This document shows positions 1 to 10,253 of a DNA stretch of 64,000 bases, piece by piece. Location of the stretch: assembly GCA_000729835.1 (NCBI GenBank), contig JFHB01000109.1:37330-101329 (forward strand), read 5' to 3'. The DNA is from Atkinsonella hypoxylon. Lineage: Eukaryota > Ascomycota > Sordariomycetes > Hypocreales > Clavicipitaceae. The notes under the pieces were generated by a model, which was not told the origin of the DNA, ran no database searches, and saw only the letters and a program-made list of their open reading frames with translations. The position numbers and the translations under genes were made by a program. Each line of letters starts with the position of its first letter. The stretch's first letter is position 1.

Positions 1-1
1 G

Positions 2-202
2 TACGAATGCCTCGTGAAGCTAGGCATAACAAAGGAAAAGCGATTGATGATCGACATTATGGCGTTGCGGCAGTCGTACTAAAGGCGCGAAATCGACGAG
101 ATTCGTTGGATCAATGGCAAGGATAACATCGCCGATGCAATGACGAAGGCATCGCCGAACAAGACCCTTGAATCCCAATCTCTTCGGCCCTCTCCTAACT
201 AG
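2..202 (+). pseudogene. Copia (Ty1) retrotransposon pol remnant, RNase H C-terminus
   Basis: Frame 2 reads the end of a Copia RNase H domain: a LMIDIMALRQSY stretch, then EIDEIRWINGKDNIADAMTK, then a stop at 200-202. These are the usual terminal motifs of Ty1/Copia polyproteins. One in-frame TAA at 80-82 interrupts it; a C-to-T change from CAA, as RIP would cause, explains it. Only the last ~65 codons are inside the window; the rest lies to the left. I could not define the 3' LTR in the following bases. Confidence 0.85.
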
Positions 203-1629
203 CTTCCAGGTGTCTATCCTTATCTCTCGCGTACTAATCCACTTTTCCTCGCTAGCTTAGTTCGATCAATGTGAGCAATGCGATGTATGTATTGTAGGCT
301 ACAGCAAATTTAATATTCAGGAACGCAGTTAGGAGTTCTTTCCTTCAATTCTCAAACTTTGCAATACGTGTTCTAAATACGTATCGACCTAGATTAGAGC
401 TGCAGGACGTGCAATGTAGCTCTTTGTAACTCGGACTGCTATTAGTATATTTTGTGCCGGGCAACAGGACACGTAGGCCTCCATAACAAAAGCCACGTGA
501 CCTTCCCATAGCTGCTGACCTCAAGTTACTAGTAATACCATTTCTCATGTTGAAATGAATACAACGTCTGTAACTCGTTACAGAGCCACTACTCCGTACC
601 AAGAGAGGATATTATGGGAAACAGATACCTAGTAGGGCCGGCAGCCGGCAATCCACCCATGGCATACGGACCGCAATACTCGTAAGTAGCAGTCCTTTGG
701 AGAGTTTTCGGGACATTTTGGCCAGATGGTTGATGATTGATCCTGCCTTAAGTAAGTACACGGATAAAAAGAACTGGCGGAAATGGCGGAAATGTCCAGT
801 GAAGTGTATCAAGGCTTGCTGCGATTGGCTTTCTGCAATCTTATCTATCTTACGAGGTACGTGGCTGTTGGTCTAGTAATAACAAGGTCGAGAACGAGGA
901 GAAGAGCCTTGGCGACCTGTGCAAGGCTTGACTTGACCGCCTTAGATCTGCCACCCCGAATGGGCTTACATAATTAATTGACTCGGACCATGACGATCGC
1001 AACCTGCCCCGAAACTCGTAGAGATGGTGTGGCCTGCTTTACGCAATAGCATGTGTTGTCTATCATGCCGAGCACCGCTGGTGACTTGATGCCCAACGGT
1101 TCAAGAATCAAGGCTAAACGTCCCGCGCCTGGGCCAAGAGCCCCTAAATGTTTATACTACAACAGTTCTTGCTCTTACCAAAATTAGGCAGCGCGTTGTG
1201 GTAATTAGGAACGGGCCATGACGCTCTCGACTATCATCATCTCATCTTGATCATCTCATTTCGAGAGCCTCGACCCGCCAGCGCCGCCCTCTTGATTTCC
1301 TTACTTCCCTTGCTTGCTCGCCCGGACATCAAGTCAATCCACTTGTCTTTGTTCAGGAAGCTCCGACGCCCAAGTCCACGACTGCTGCCTGGGCTTCCGT
1401 CTCAGCCTCTGCTTCCGCGGCAGCCCTTGGAGCTGTGTATGGCCTGCACCACCGCACAACCGCCAGTCTACTCCGTAAAGCCTGGCACTAACTAATTGCA
1501 AACAGGCTTATTTATTAACTAACAGCTGGCACGTCCATTGCATCCATTGTCGTTGTCGCTGCCGCTGCCGCTGCCGCTAGTACGGACACTGCAGGAGCCA
1601 CAGGGACGTCAGGGGCACGGGGGCCCACT

Positions 1630-1685
1630 CTGCCCACTGCCCACTGCCCACTGCCAACTGCCCGCTGCCCGCTGCCCGCTGCCCT
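1630..1685. repeat. 7-bp tandem repeat (CTGCCCA/CTGCCCG), 8 units
   Basis: Eight head-to-tail heptamers: three CTGCCCA, one CTGCCAA, three CTGCCCG and one CTGCCCT. The ordered switch from A to G in the last position suggests array growth by slippage. Confidence 0.9.
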
Positions 1686-1851
1686 ATGCCAATACCAGCA
1701 CTCTGGGCCCGAGCCTGGGCCTGAGTGTCGAGAGCGCCAATCACATGGCTGGGGCATCTCCAGTCCTCCAAATCCCCAACCAAGAGCAGCCTCCGCGCAG
1801 ACACTGCCATCTTTTCACCCTAGTTAGACGCTGCAGATGCCACCGCTACTA

Positions 1852-1887
1852 CCGCAACGACCGCAACGACCGCAACGACCGCAACTA
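1852..1887. repeat. 9-bp tandem repeat (CCGCAACGA), 4 units
   Basis: Three perfect CCGCAACGA units followed by a variant CCGCAACTA, about 110 bp upstream of the ArfGEF start codon and probably in its 5' leader or promoter. Confidence 0.85.
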
Positions 1888-2000
1888 CTGCAACTTGCTG
1901 TCCCCGCGTCTACCTTGGCGGTGCATCTTTCCGTCGCCGTTGTCTTGCCGCCAATGATTCCTTCCTAGACAAACCCACTGCTTTTCAGCCGGTTGCCAAC

Positions 2001-5000
2001 ATGGCCGATAATCACACGGCTTGCACCCCCCCACGGGACTCCCACGAGATCTCCCTGTCCCCGCAGGACGTCACTCGAGATTCTCTCGTTGTGAATATGC
2101 TCCAGTCCCTGGACCAATTGTCATTTGGTCCATCTCCTACGGAACCTTCCATTGGGGGCAGCGGAGGATCTCGAGTCGCAAACGCCATCGCGACTGGTTA
2201 CGGAGACGACGACGACTACTCATCGAGGTCATCCACGAACGGTTCAACAGCTGGCTTACGGGGACAATTCGACACTGGCAGATGCCGCTATTGGAATCAG
2301 TCGCCTTATGGTTCGGATATAGACGTCGGAGCCGTCGATGACTCCTGGAACCAATTTGTTGCCCCGCCCCCTTCACGAGGACGTCGGAGCAACAGCCGTT
2401 CAGGTAACATCCAGAGAGCGCGGTCCCAGCGACGGAACAGCATGCGAGAAATGTCTTGCAGGACTCTGCCGAATGACGATACCCTGCCTCGAAGCAGTCA
2501 TGCTCGCGGTGGCATGCACAGCAACAAGAGCAGCAGCAGCGCGAGTTTCGATATGAGATACCCGAATGGTGGCATGAACCACCCATCGGCCCAAAGACCT
2601 GGGCGATCTGCTAGTTTCGACCAAAGTCCTCAGTACTCACAGCTTTCCCAGCCCTCAAACTTTAGAATCGACTTTCCCGAAACTTCTGCCAACGACGACT
2701 TTGCTGCTCCTACACCTATCGTGCCTGGCGGGCCACGACGTCAAGTTTCGACTCTACATCTTGTTCATCCTCCACCACCATCGCAGCCAGTCGAGTGCCA
2801 CAACACGGAACGAAGTCGATCCCTCAAGAGCTCAGCAGGAAGGAGTAAGAAGGGCACCACCACACAATCCGATTGGGCAATGGCCGCCGAGGAGGTGGAA
2901 TCTGCGCCGGCCCCAAGCATTGGTTATGGTAAATTCAAGGATCCAGAGGCCGCAGCTAATGCAAACACTCAGGCAAAGGAGCGGCCCGGCTTCTTCAGAC
3001 GCGTCTTTGGCTCAACCAAGGCCAATGTTCCTTCCAACACTAACTTCGGTGGCGCTCAAATGAGTGCCTCTCGACTGCCTTCTGCTGATCAGACGACTCA
3101 TCTTCAACAGCCCACTACCCCTCTTTCGCGAGACACGGGTTCATCACATTCATACCACCACCCACCGCTACAGAAGAAATCATCATCCTTTTTCCGCCGT
3201 CGCAAGAAATCTATCGCTGATGACGTACCCCCGTTACCCAACGCCGGCCAGATTCCTCCCTTGCCGCCTTTACAATCAGTAGCTGGCATCGTACCAGACA
3301 AAGATGAGACTTGTATAGCGGCGCACAAGAGAGTCAGTCCTACGAGCAGCTTACGCCAAGTCATGGATCCTTATCTCCGTGAAAGTGCAACTGGGCTTTG
3401 TCTAACCGGAACGCATGTTCCGGCACCGTTGTCGGACATTACCAACACCCCAAGCGCTAAGTCAGATAGTCACATCGATGCAAAGCGTGAGGAATACAAG
3501 AGGCAATTCTCTCCGGACTACGAACCTAGCCCAAATGCGCGCATTCGAAGGGTCCAACCTGAAGCTGACGCTGAACAGCTGAACAGCCCTCTGTCTCGAC
3601 ATGCGAAACAGGCAATGAACAAGCTTCGACATAGCAACTCGTTCTTGGACCTTGATGCTGGGAGTGATTATGAGGATGTCGGTTCCGGAAGTTGCAGAAA
3701 GGACAGCAATCCCTCAGTATCAGCATCTGCTTTTGCGAGTGATGATAAAGTCGAGGAGGATCGTGACGCTACCATCCGAGGCAAGAAGAAGCTTGTTTTA
3801 GATGTGGAAGCGGCCAGGCGCGCAAATGCACAATCGACTTTAAGTGCCCCCACTGGTGGTGGGCGGTCAACGACTTTTGCGTCAGGATCTACCGAGACTG
3901 GGTATAAGACGGCTTCAAGTGCAACACCAAGTGTGCTTGTCGAAGAAATAGATGAACCGAGCCCAAAACCCTTGGACACTCTTGAGGCAATAAAGCCATC
4001 CAAGCCCTTGGACGAACCCGAGTTTATCATTGGCGAGCCGACGGAGGATGATCGTCAGAAAGCCCAAAGAATTTACGATGGTGGAGAGGACTTTATTCAA
4101 AAGGACAAGGCCGCAGCTTGGATGGGGGAACAAGGTCCAGTTCGTCAACGCACACTGCAGGCTTATATGGAGCTGTATAATTTCACAGATCAGAGTATTC
4201 TTACGTCGATACGACAAGTGTGCGGGCGTTTGGTTCTCCGCGCGGAAACTCAGCAGGTAGACCGTATTTTGGTTGCCTTGTCGAATAGGTGGTGTGATTG
4301 CAACCCGCAACATGGCTTCAAAGCGCCAGGTAAGCGGTTTGTCAGAGACAAAGCCAGTAAACATTCACTGACAAGATGAACTAGATATTGTTCATACGAT
4401 TTGCTACTCCATCATGCTGCTAAATACAGACCTTCATCTTGCCGAAATCGAGCAAAAGATGTCTCGAAGTCAATTTGTCAAGAATACTATGACGACGATT
4501 ACTCAAGCGGCGGCTGAGTCGACTCCGGACGCTTTCGTGCGACCAAGTATACTCCCTGAGAAGAGTTCAATGCTGAGTGCAGATTCAAGCCGTCAAGATG
4601 TCGAAACCAGCAAGCGCTCGCATCACAACTCATTTAGACCCCCTCCTCGGTCCGATACGAACTCTAGTGCTTGTGAGGATTGTGGACCTCTTGTGAAGAC
4701 GAATTTCCAAGGCTCCATGAGAGCCTGGGAGGAGCAAGTAGAAATTGTGTTGAAGTCCATTTACGCGTCCATTCGAGAAGAACGGTTGCCATTATTTGGA
4801 GCCGACCCTGAAAGACCAAGTCACTCTGTTCCATCTCAGAGTAGCTTATCAGTTCGTGGAATGCTTAAAAGGAGCCCGAGTGTCTTGAGCAAAGCACCAT
4901 CAGAAACTCAATTGTCTTCCCGAGGTCGGGTTGTCGACAATAACGGTCGGACAAGCGCGTCAAGATGGAACTCGAAAAGCAGGTCTCGACCCGGTCTCGG

Positions 5001-6381
5001 CCGTACGGGAATGTCATCTAGTCGCACGAGCTTCGATGATGGCAACTCCATGTGGAGTCCCGCCATGTCTTCTGCGACGTGGAGCAAGCACTCTCTGGGC
5101 AGGACCCAGGGCTCCATGTCGCAAGATTCGCTTGCTTCCTCCATGCCGCGCGGCGGATATCAGCAATCGGTTGGATTTGCCAATGCCCTGAGCCAAGCTA
5201 TCATCCGTGATGACGATGCCAACGGACACGAAACTGCCCCTTCAATCCTGAGTGCCGATCTGTCTTCTACGCAGTTCCTCGAGGATGAATCACTGGAGCT
5301 TGCCGGGCCACCCTGGGTCAAGGAAGGCATAGTTTTGCATAAACATCACTTGGACAGATACGGAAAACGTGCCAAAGATCGTCATTGGACTGAGGTATTT
5401 GCGGTCGTCCAGAAAGGCCAGATTAGTTTGTTCTCATTCAATGCGAGCAAGTCGATACGCCAGAAGAGCAGGTCAAGAAATGGCGGTCGCCCTATGGGAC
5501 CAGTGGGAGGTGGCAACTGGCAGGATAATGCTGTCAATCTTGGCACCTTCAATCTCCGATTGACACTGGCCACAGCCCTACCACCGTCCGGTCATTCTAG
5601 GTCTCGGCCTCACGTCTGGGCTCTGACCTTATCCACGGGAGCCGTGCATTTCTTTCAGGTTGGTACCCCCGAGATTATCCGGGAGTTCGTCAATACCGCC
5701 AACTATTGGAGTGCTCGCCTCAGTACCCATCCGCTTGTTGGTGGGATAAGTAACATTGAATATGGATGGAGCGAAGCAATCGTAAATAACGCATTGGTCA
5801 CCGCCATCAACGAGTCGGCTACACCACTGACAAGCAACGGGAGACATTCGCGTCCTGGAAGCAGCGCAGCCCATGCTCGCGAATCCAGTGCCGCCAGCGG
5901 TAGTCTCCGTGGCTCCAGTTTTGACCATGTCTCGGGTGCATTCACCAACAATAGTGGACGCGGGAAGCTTCCTGGAGACCGCATCCACATCTCTGACTGG
6001 GCGCCACCAAAGCAGAGCAAGCGAGCTAGCCAGGCGGGTGAGACGGAGCAACTGCAGATGCTCATTGCGTATGTAAAGAGTATTGAAGCTGAACTTCAAG
6101 CCCATAATCAGCTCCGTAGCCCTATGCTATTGGCTTTTACGCCTAGAGGGCAGAATGCTGGCAAAGCCATGGCTAATTGGGAGCGCAAAAGCGTTTACTT
6201 GCTTCAGGAAATCGTCAAATTTCAAACTTATGTGGATTGTTTGCAACACGCCGAAGCGAGAAAGCGCGAAATATACGCAGAACGGGACCTAGCACAGAAG
6301 GCCGCGAGAGGCGAATTGAGTGATGGTGACATGGAAGTAAGCGATAGTGAGGGTGCAGACGAAACGCTTCGACCTTGCTAG
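2001..6381 (+). CDS. Sec7 and PH domain Arf guanine-nucleotide exchange factor (Syt1-like)
   Basis: Two exons, 2001-4329 and 4385-6381 (intron 4330-4384, GTAAGC..TAG), give about 1441 aa. Sec7 domains catalyse GDP/GTP exchange on Arf GTPases at Golgi and endosomal membranes. The Sec7 domain runs from about residue 684 to 913. It contains RAETQQVDRI, which keeps the glutamate of the catalytic finger, and the second signature HTICYSIMLLNTDLHL, which spans the intron. A PH domain follows at about 1085-1225 (start PPWVKEGIVLHKHHLDRYGK), probably for membrane recruitment. The N-terminal ~650 residues are Ser/Pro-rich and disordered-looking. The ATG in CAACATGGCC is a good fungal start. The Sec7-then-PH order with a long N-terminal tail matches yeast Syt1 and its filamentous homologues better than the large Gea or Sec7 GEFs. 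Confidence 0.9.
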
Positions 6382-7055
6382 CACTGAACCATGATGCTTT
6401 TCTTCCTTTTTTCCTCCTTTTTGGAATTTGCATTTACCCTTTTCTCCTTGTCGTAATCTTTTCTCTCCCCTTTCTTTTCACGACGATACCCATTATCTTT
6501 GTCATTCAGCTCTGCAAGCAAGCATGAGCAGGCATCGGCACTTGTTCATCTTTTGTACAAATACTCCCGGTCTATCAAAAAAGGGACACGAATGGAGCGT
6601 GCGGATTGTGCGAGCTGTAGGCAAATGATTTTTCAATGTCTTATGAGTAAAAACAGGATGTTTCGCAGAGCGTCTTGGCATTTTAGACACGACAGGCAGG
6701 ACCCATTAGAGTCTGCGCTGGCGGAATTAATTCAACTGGGCAAATATATGTATGGTCGTAAGCGAATTGATTTTCCCTCACAAGATGACTTTCACCTCCA
6801 CGGCATGGACGAATGTGAAGGCAAGTACATGAAATGTGTGAGACGGTAGCATTCAAGGAACCCTTGCGCTACTCTAGCTTGTAAAAGAGAGAGATGCATT
6901 AGATGTAGACCAGAAAAGCCAAGAGCAGCACATTGAGAGCTGCTACCGATGTTTACACTAGAATTATTGCCCAATCGCCAACCTTGGCGAACATTCAGTC
7001 CCTGGCAAGAATTAGTTCCTCCCCGTCCTGCTCGTATGTTTTCGCGTCGCAACCC
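6382..7055. other. Intergenic between convergent 3' ends
   Basis: 3' flanks of the ArfGEF (+) and the Crh gene (-), beginning with a pyrimidine-rich stretch. The one longer open frame here lacks an ATG and motifs. I see nothing else. Confidence 0.6.
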
Positions 7056-8253
7056 TCACATGACCAAAAGCCAGGCCAAGCCCAAAACACCGCCCGTCAC
7101 TCTCGACACGGGCATGGCCACCGCGCCGCTGTCCTCCCCTTTCTCCGGCTGCCCCGTCTCACTCGTCTGCGCATGCCCGGTCTCCACGGGACTAGGCGTC
7201 TGCAGCTCCGGCCCCGGCCGACTCTTACAGCCAGCGATCCTGATGTTCTGCCATCCCACCGTCCTCTCATCATACTGGTACTCCACGTATCCATCCGTCT
7301 GATTGCAGAACCCGGCGTAGTCTTCTACTTGGAGATTGCCAAACGTGGCCTTGTGCGGGCCGGCCTCCCAGTCGGGCAGGCCGCCTGCCCAGGCGATTTC
7401 CCCGGCGTCGCTGGCGTTGCTGACGGACCAGACGCCGAGCTTGACTTGCATGGGCGTCTGGGGCCACTTCTCGGCGGGGATCTCGCCCACGTACCATATT
7501 TTGCGGATGGTGTCGTTGATGGAGAAGCTTAGGAACTGGTCTGTCCATTCGACGGCGTAGGTTTGTGGTGCGTCGAAGGAGGAGGAGGTGAGGGGGTAGG
7601 TGTCGTTGTAGGTGTTGAAGAGGGCTTGGCCGTCGTAGAAGTAGTTTGTTTGGGCCTGGTTGTCGTATGCGCCGAGGAGTTCCTTTTTACCATTTGTTAG
7701 AATATATATATATATATATGTATGTATGTATATGCGGAGGATATATTGAGGGTTATAGGGGAAGACTGGAGTGGGTTGTGTGGGCGAGGGCAGAAGAGGA
7801 GAGGAAGGGAATATGACAGGATAGAGATGTGCGAATGAGCCGGGGGGGAAGCACGGTGTTGCGACGATTGAACTTCCTACCCAGTCTATCTCGTCGCCGG
7901 AATCCGACTTCAACACCATTGCCGTGATGAGGCCCGGCCCCTTGGCGGCCTGCATCGTGACGGATACTTTGCCGAAGAGGAGGTACTTGTTGGTCACGAG
8001 GGTAGGCGCATCTCCGGCCTTCCACATCCCCATGGCGACACCCTTGCCGTCAGTACCAAAGTCAAGGCGCTTCTTGTCGTTGGCCGTGCCATTGTCTATG
8101 CTCCAGAAGTCGAGGAGCGCATTGTCGTCCCAGCTGGAGGTGGAGAAGTCGAATGAGGTTTTGGCTGCAAAGGCAGGGTCTGGAGGACAGTCTATATAGA
8201 GAAGGAAAAATGGTTAGAGAAGGCGTGAGTTCTTGAACATGTTTGAAAACGGG

Positions 8254-8284
<31 letters not shown>

Positions 8285-8446
8285 CTTCTTTATGCGTGTA
8301 TGTATGTGTGTTTGCAGATGAAGGGGATCAGGTCGTGGTGGAGGACCATTACGCATGTCTTTTCGAAGCGGATCGCAGCTTGCGAGGTCTTTGAGGCTGG
8401 CGAGCGTGGGAGGGAGCCATAGGAGTGTTGGCAGGAGGAGGCGCAT
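7056..8446 (-). CDS. GPI-anchored Crh-type GH16 cell-wall transglycosylase
   Basis: Three exons read right to left: 8446-8353, 8191-7881 and 7682-7056, giving about 343 aa. Crh enzymes crosslink chitin to beta-glucan at the outer face of the plasma membrane. Visible features are an N-terminal signal peptide (MRLLLPTLLWLPPTLAS), the catalytic GH16 motif DEIDW+E split by intron 2 (residues ~131-136), then LLGAYDNQAQTNYFYDG and VEWTDQFLSF typical of the family. A Cys-containing tail follows (CNQTDG..AGC). The C-terminus is Ser/Thr/Pro-rich and ends in a hydrophobic stretch (GGVLGLAWLLVM), a GPI-attachment signal. Intron 1 carries a 26-nt T run on the plus strand and intron 2 an AT/TATG microsatellite. 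The exon 1 donor (C|GTAATG) is the least certain boundary. Confidence 0.88.
7702..7734. repeat. Microsatellite (AT)n/(TATG)n inside Crh intron 2
   Basis: About nine AT units run into several TATG units, all within the second intron of the Crh gene. Confidence 0.9.
8259..8284. repeat. Poly-T tract in Crh intron 1
   Basis: 26 consecutive T on the plus strand, so poly-A in the pre-mRNA, within the first intron of the Crh gene. Length is likely to vary between strains or reads. Confidence 0.9.
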
Positions 8447-9250
8447 TTTGAACAGTAGTTTGATAGTAAAAGGTGAGGTGAAGGAAACACTGGAGTGGAA
8501 AATGCAATATGATGTCCCTTTGATGGCCTTCGAGGAGGGCTCCCTTATAGAACAAACAGGTGATGAGTTGCAATTATAAGTTGCTGGGGGAAAAGTTGAT
8601 CATCCCACGCTGCTTTGGAGCCAGAAACACCCAGTGAATCATGGACCGCGAATGCCATGGCTCCAAGAGTAGGACCATGATGCGCTGGCAACACGTCTTG
8701 CTTGAGGACGTCGAAAAATGGCTTCATGTCGGTGAGGCGCCGGGACGGGGATCGTGGGAGCCGGGTGATGCAGATTCCTATAGAGAGGCCTATGGGCGCT
8801 GATACAACACGGGCAACGGTCCAATCAGTTCAGGAGGCAGGCAGCTTGATCTGTCAGGACTGGGTTACGCAGCCCGTCTCAAACAATTCCCGATCCGTTT
8901 TTGAAACAGCAAACAGAGGATGGCGAGGTGACACGCGCGACTAGTTTGTGCCCAAGGGGTAAAGTGTGCGAAACGGTGAAGGATGTAGATGAGGGGGGGG
9001 GAAAGATATCAGACAATATAGGAACGTAACTTGAAAATTGGGCCGAAGTTGGAACAATTGAAAGGAAATGGAGGGAAGAGGATGGAAGAGAAGGGTGTTT
9101 TCCATCCAAGCAGTCAAGTCTATGTGGGCATTTCCACCCAGCAACGGGAATAATCTCGAAATATGTAGGGAGTACTGCGCGTGATTTCATAAACGGTGAT
9201 GTCTGTTTTATATACAACTTGCGTTTGCGGCCATACTCTGCTGTACTCCG
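8447..9250. other. Intergenic, Crh promoter region
   Basis: Holds the 5' flank of the Crh gene (-) and the 3' flank of the damaged nuclease gene (-). A short G run lies near 8993. No gene or regulatory site recognised. Confidence 0.55.
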
Positions 9251-9881
9251 CTAGCACGTATCCAACATGCCGGACAGGACGCCCTTCTTGTCGCTGGTAA
9301 TAGTCAAGTCATGGTGGCCCTTGACCTGGATCCAGCTCCTGGAGTAGGTGCACCAGAAAGATTCGAGCGGCGGCATCCAGCCGTTAGGGCTCTTGCCGCC
9401 CTTGGAGCGATTGGACGTCGCGGACATGTCAGATATATATAGTCTCGTCTTTCTCATGCTCCTGCCCGCTTCAGGATCATGGTGAAAGGAAAGGTCTGGC
9501 CTTGGCCTCGTAGAAATCGGACTTACAATCCAGGCATTCTTGAGCGGAACCATATGGTCCATGTCCAGCTCATTGGCCTCGTCAAACTGCTCGCCGTCAT
9601 AAGGAGACACCCAGAGTCCCGACTGGGCGACACAGGCGTTGTTGGTGACGACGTTGCTGCCGTCTGGCTTAATGACAAACTCGCTGAGGGACAAAAGACC
9701 GGTGAACAACAGCCAACGTCTGGATATGCAACAGACACGGTACTGCGCCCAAGTCCATTGGAAGATCAATATCGGAGCTTCATCTCACCGAGTGTTGCTG
9801 TTGCCCTCAATTGTCTCCCAGGTGGGAAACTTGGCTCATGCCAGACAGGAAGCTCGTCAGGTTTCGAACATGATGCTAACC
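9251..9881 (-). pseudogene. Secreted HNH (DUF1524/GmrSD C-terminal type) nuclease, damaged copy
   Basis: The reverse strand reads, across candidate introns, FPTWETIEGNSNTREFVIKPDG (9829-9789 joined to 9684), then ACVAQSGLWVSPYDGEQFDE, then the nuclease core DMDHMVPLKNAW. After a GTAAGT donor it reads SNRSKGGKSPNGWMPPLESF..YSRSWIQVKGHHDLTITSD and ends LSGMLDTC at 9251. These are conserved blocks of small secreted fungal HNH nucleases, and the catalytic DH and N..KG residues are present. Two things are wrong. No ATG or normal signal peptide and propeptide can be found upstream: exon-like sequence stops at ~9881 after a hydrophobic stretch with no start. The segment between NAW and SNRSKGG (usually ~25 residues ending in an AND..PQL block) is replaced by a short unrelated stretch. 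I read this as a decaying gene; a heavily spliced functional gene is possible. Confidence 0.55.
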
Positions 9882-10253
9882 TTGTCTTGATCAGCTTTGT
9901 GTGAAAAGAACGTAATTACAAACAGCCACAGCAGCTTGACACATTTTATTTAATAAAGGAGTGACTTTTATTTTCATTTATTTTTTATTTTTTTTTGGTT
10001 TTCCTTGATGCATATACTTCCCGCTTCTTCCCTGCGCTACTTGATTGAAAACACCCAACCCAGCGTTGTGATCGTCACAAAAACCAAACCAGCAGCTATT
10101 CACCAAGTCAACCAATTTTCTCATGCCTAGGCACCATGCCTCATGACCCCAAACGCCAACACCTGGGAATCCCATAAACAAAATAACCTCCATCCTGCCC
10201 CGACCTCCCCAATCTTCTCCATCCCTGGACGTCTGTCATCTTGCATCCTTCTT
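9882..10253. other. Intergenic
   Basis: Contains a T-rich stretch near 9970-10000. No gene recognised; it is the 3' flank of the F-box/ankyrin gene. Confidence 0.5.

Larger units (their letters stand above)
203..2000. other. Intergenic, retroelement tail and ArfGEF 5' flank
   Basis: The first ~1 kb probably includes the 3' end of the Copia element, but no clear LTR boundary is visible. The part from ~1500 on is GC-rich, low-complexity DNA (see the repeats at 1630 and 1852) and probably serves as promoter and 5' leader of the downstream Sec7/PH gene. The open frames here lack family motifs. Confidence 0.6.

Noticed and set aside
1538..1957. 139-codon frame in the ArfGEF 5' region
   Set aside because: Translates low-complexity tandem repeats; overlapping frames on both strands are equally open.
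5629..6105. 158-codon minus-strand frame
   Set aside because: A shadow of the ArfGEF PH and C-terminal coding region.
6499..6849. 116-codon frame after the ArfGEF gene
   Set aside because: Begins at TTG, shows no motif, and lies in 3' flank sequence.
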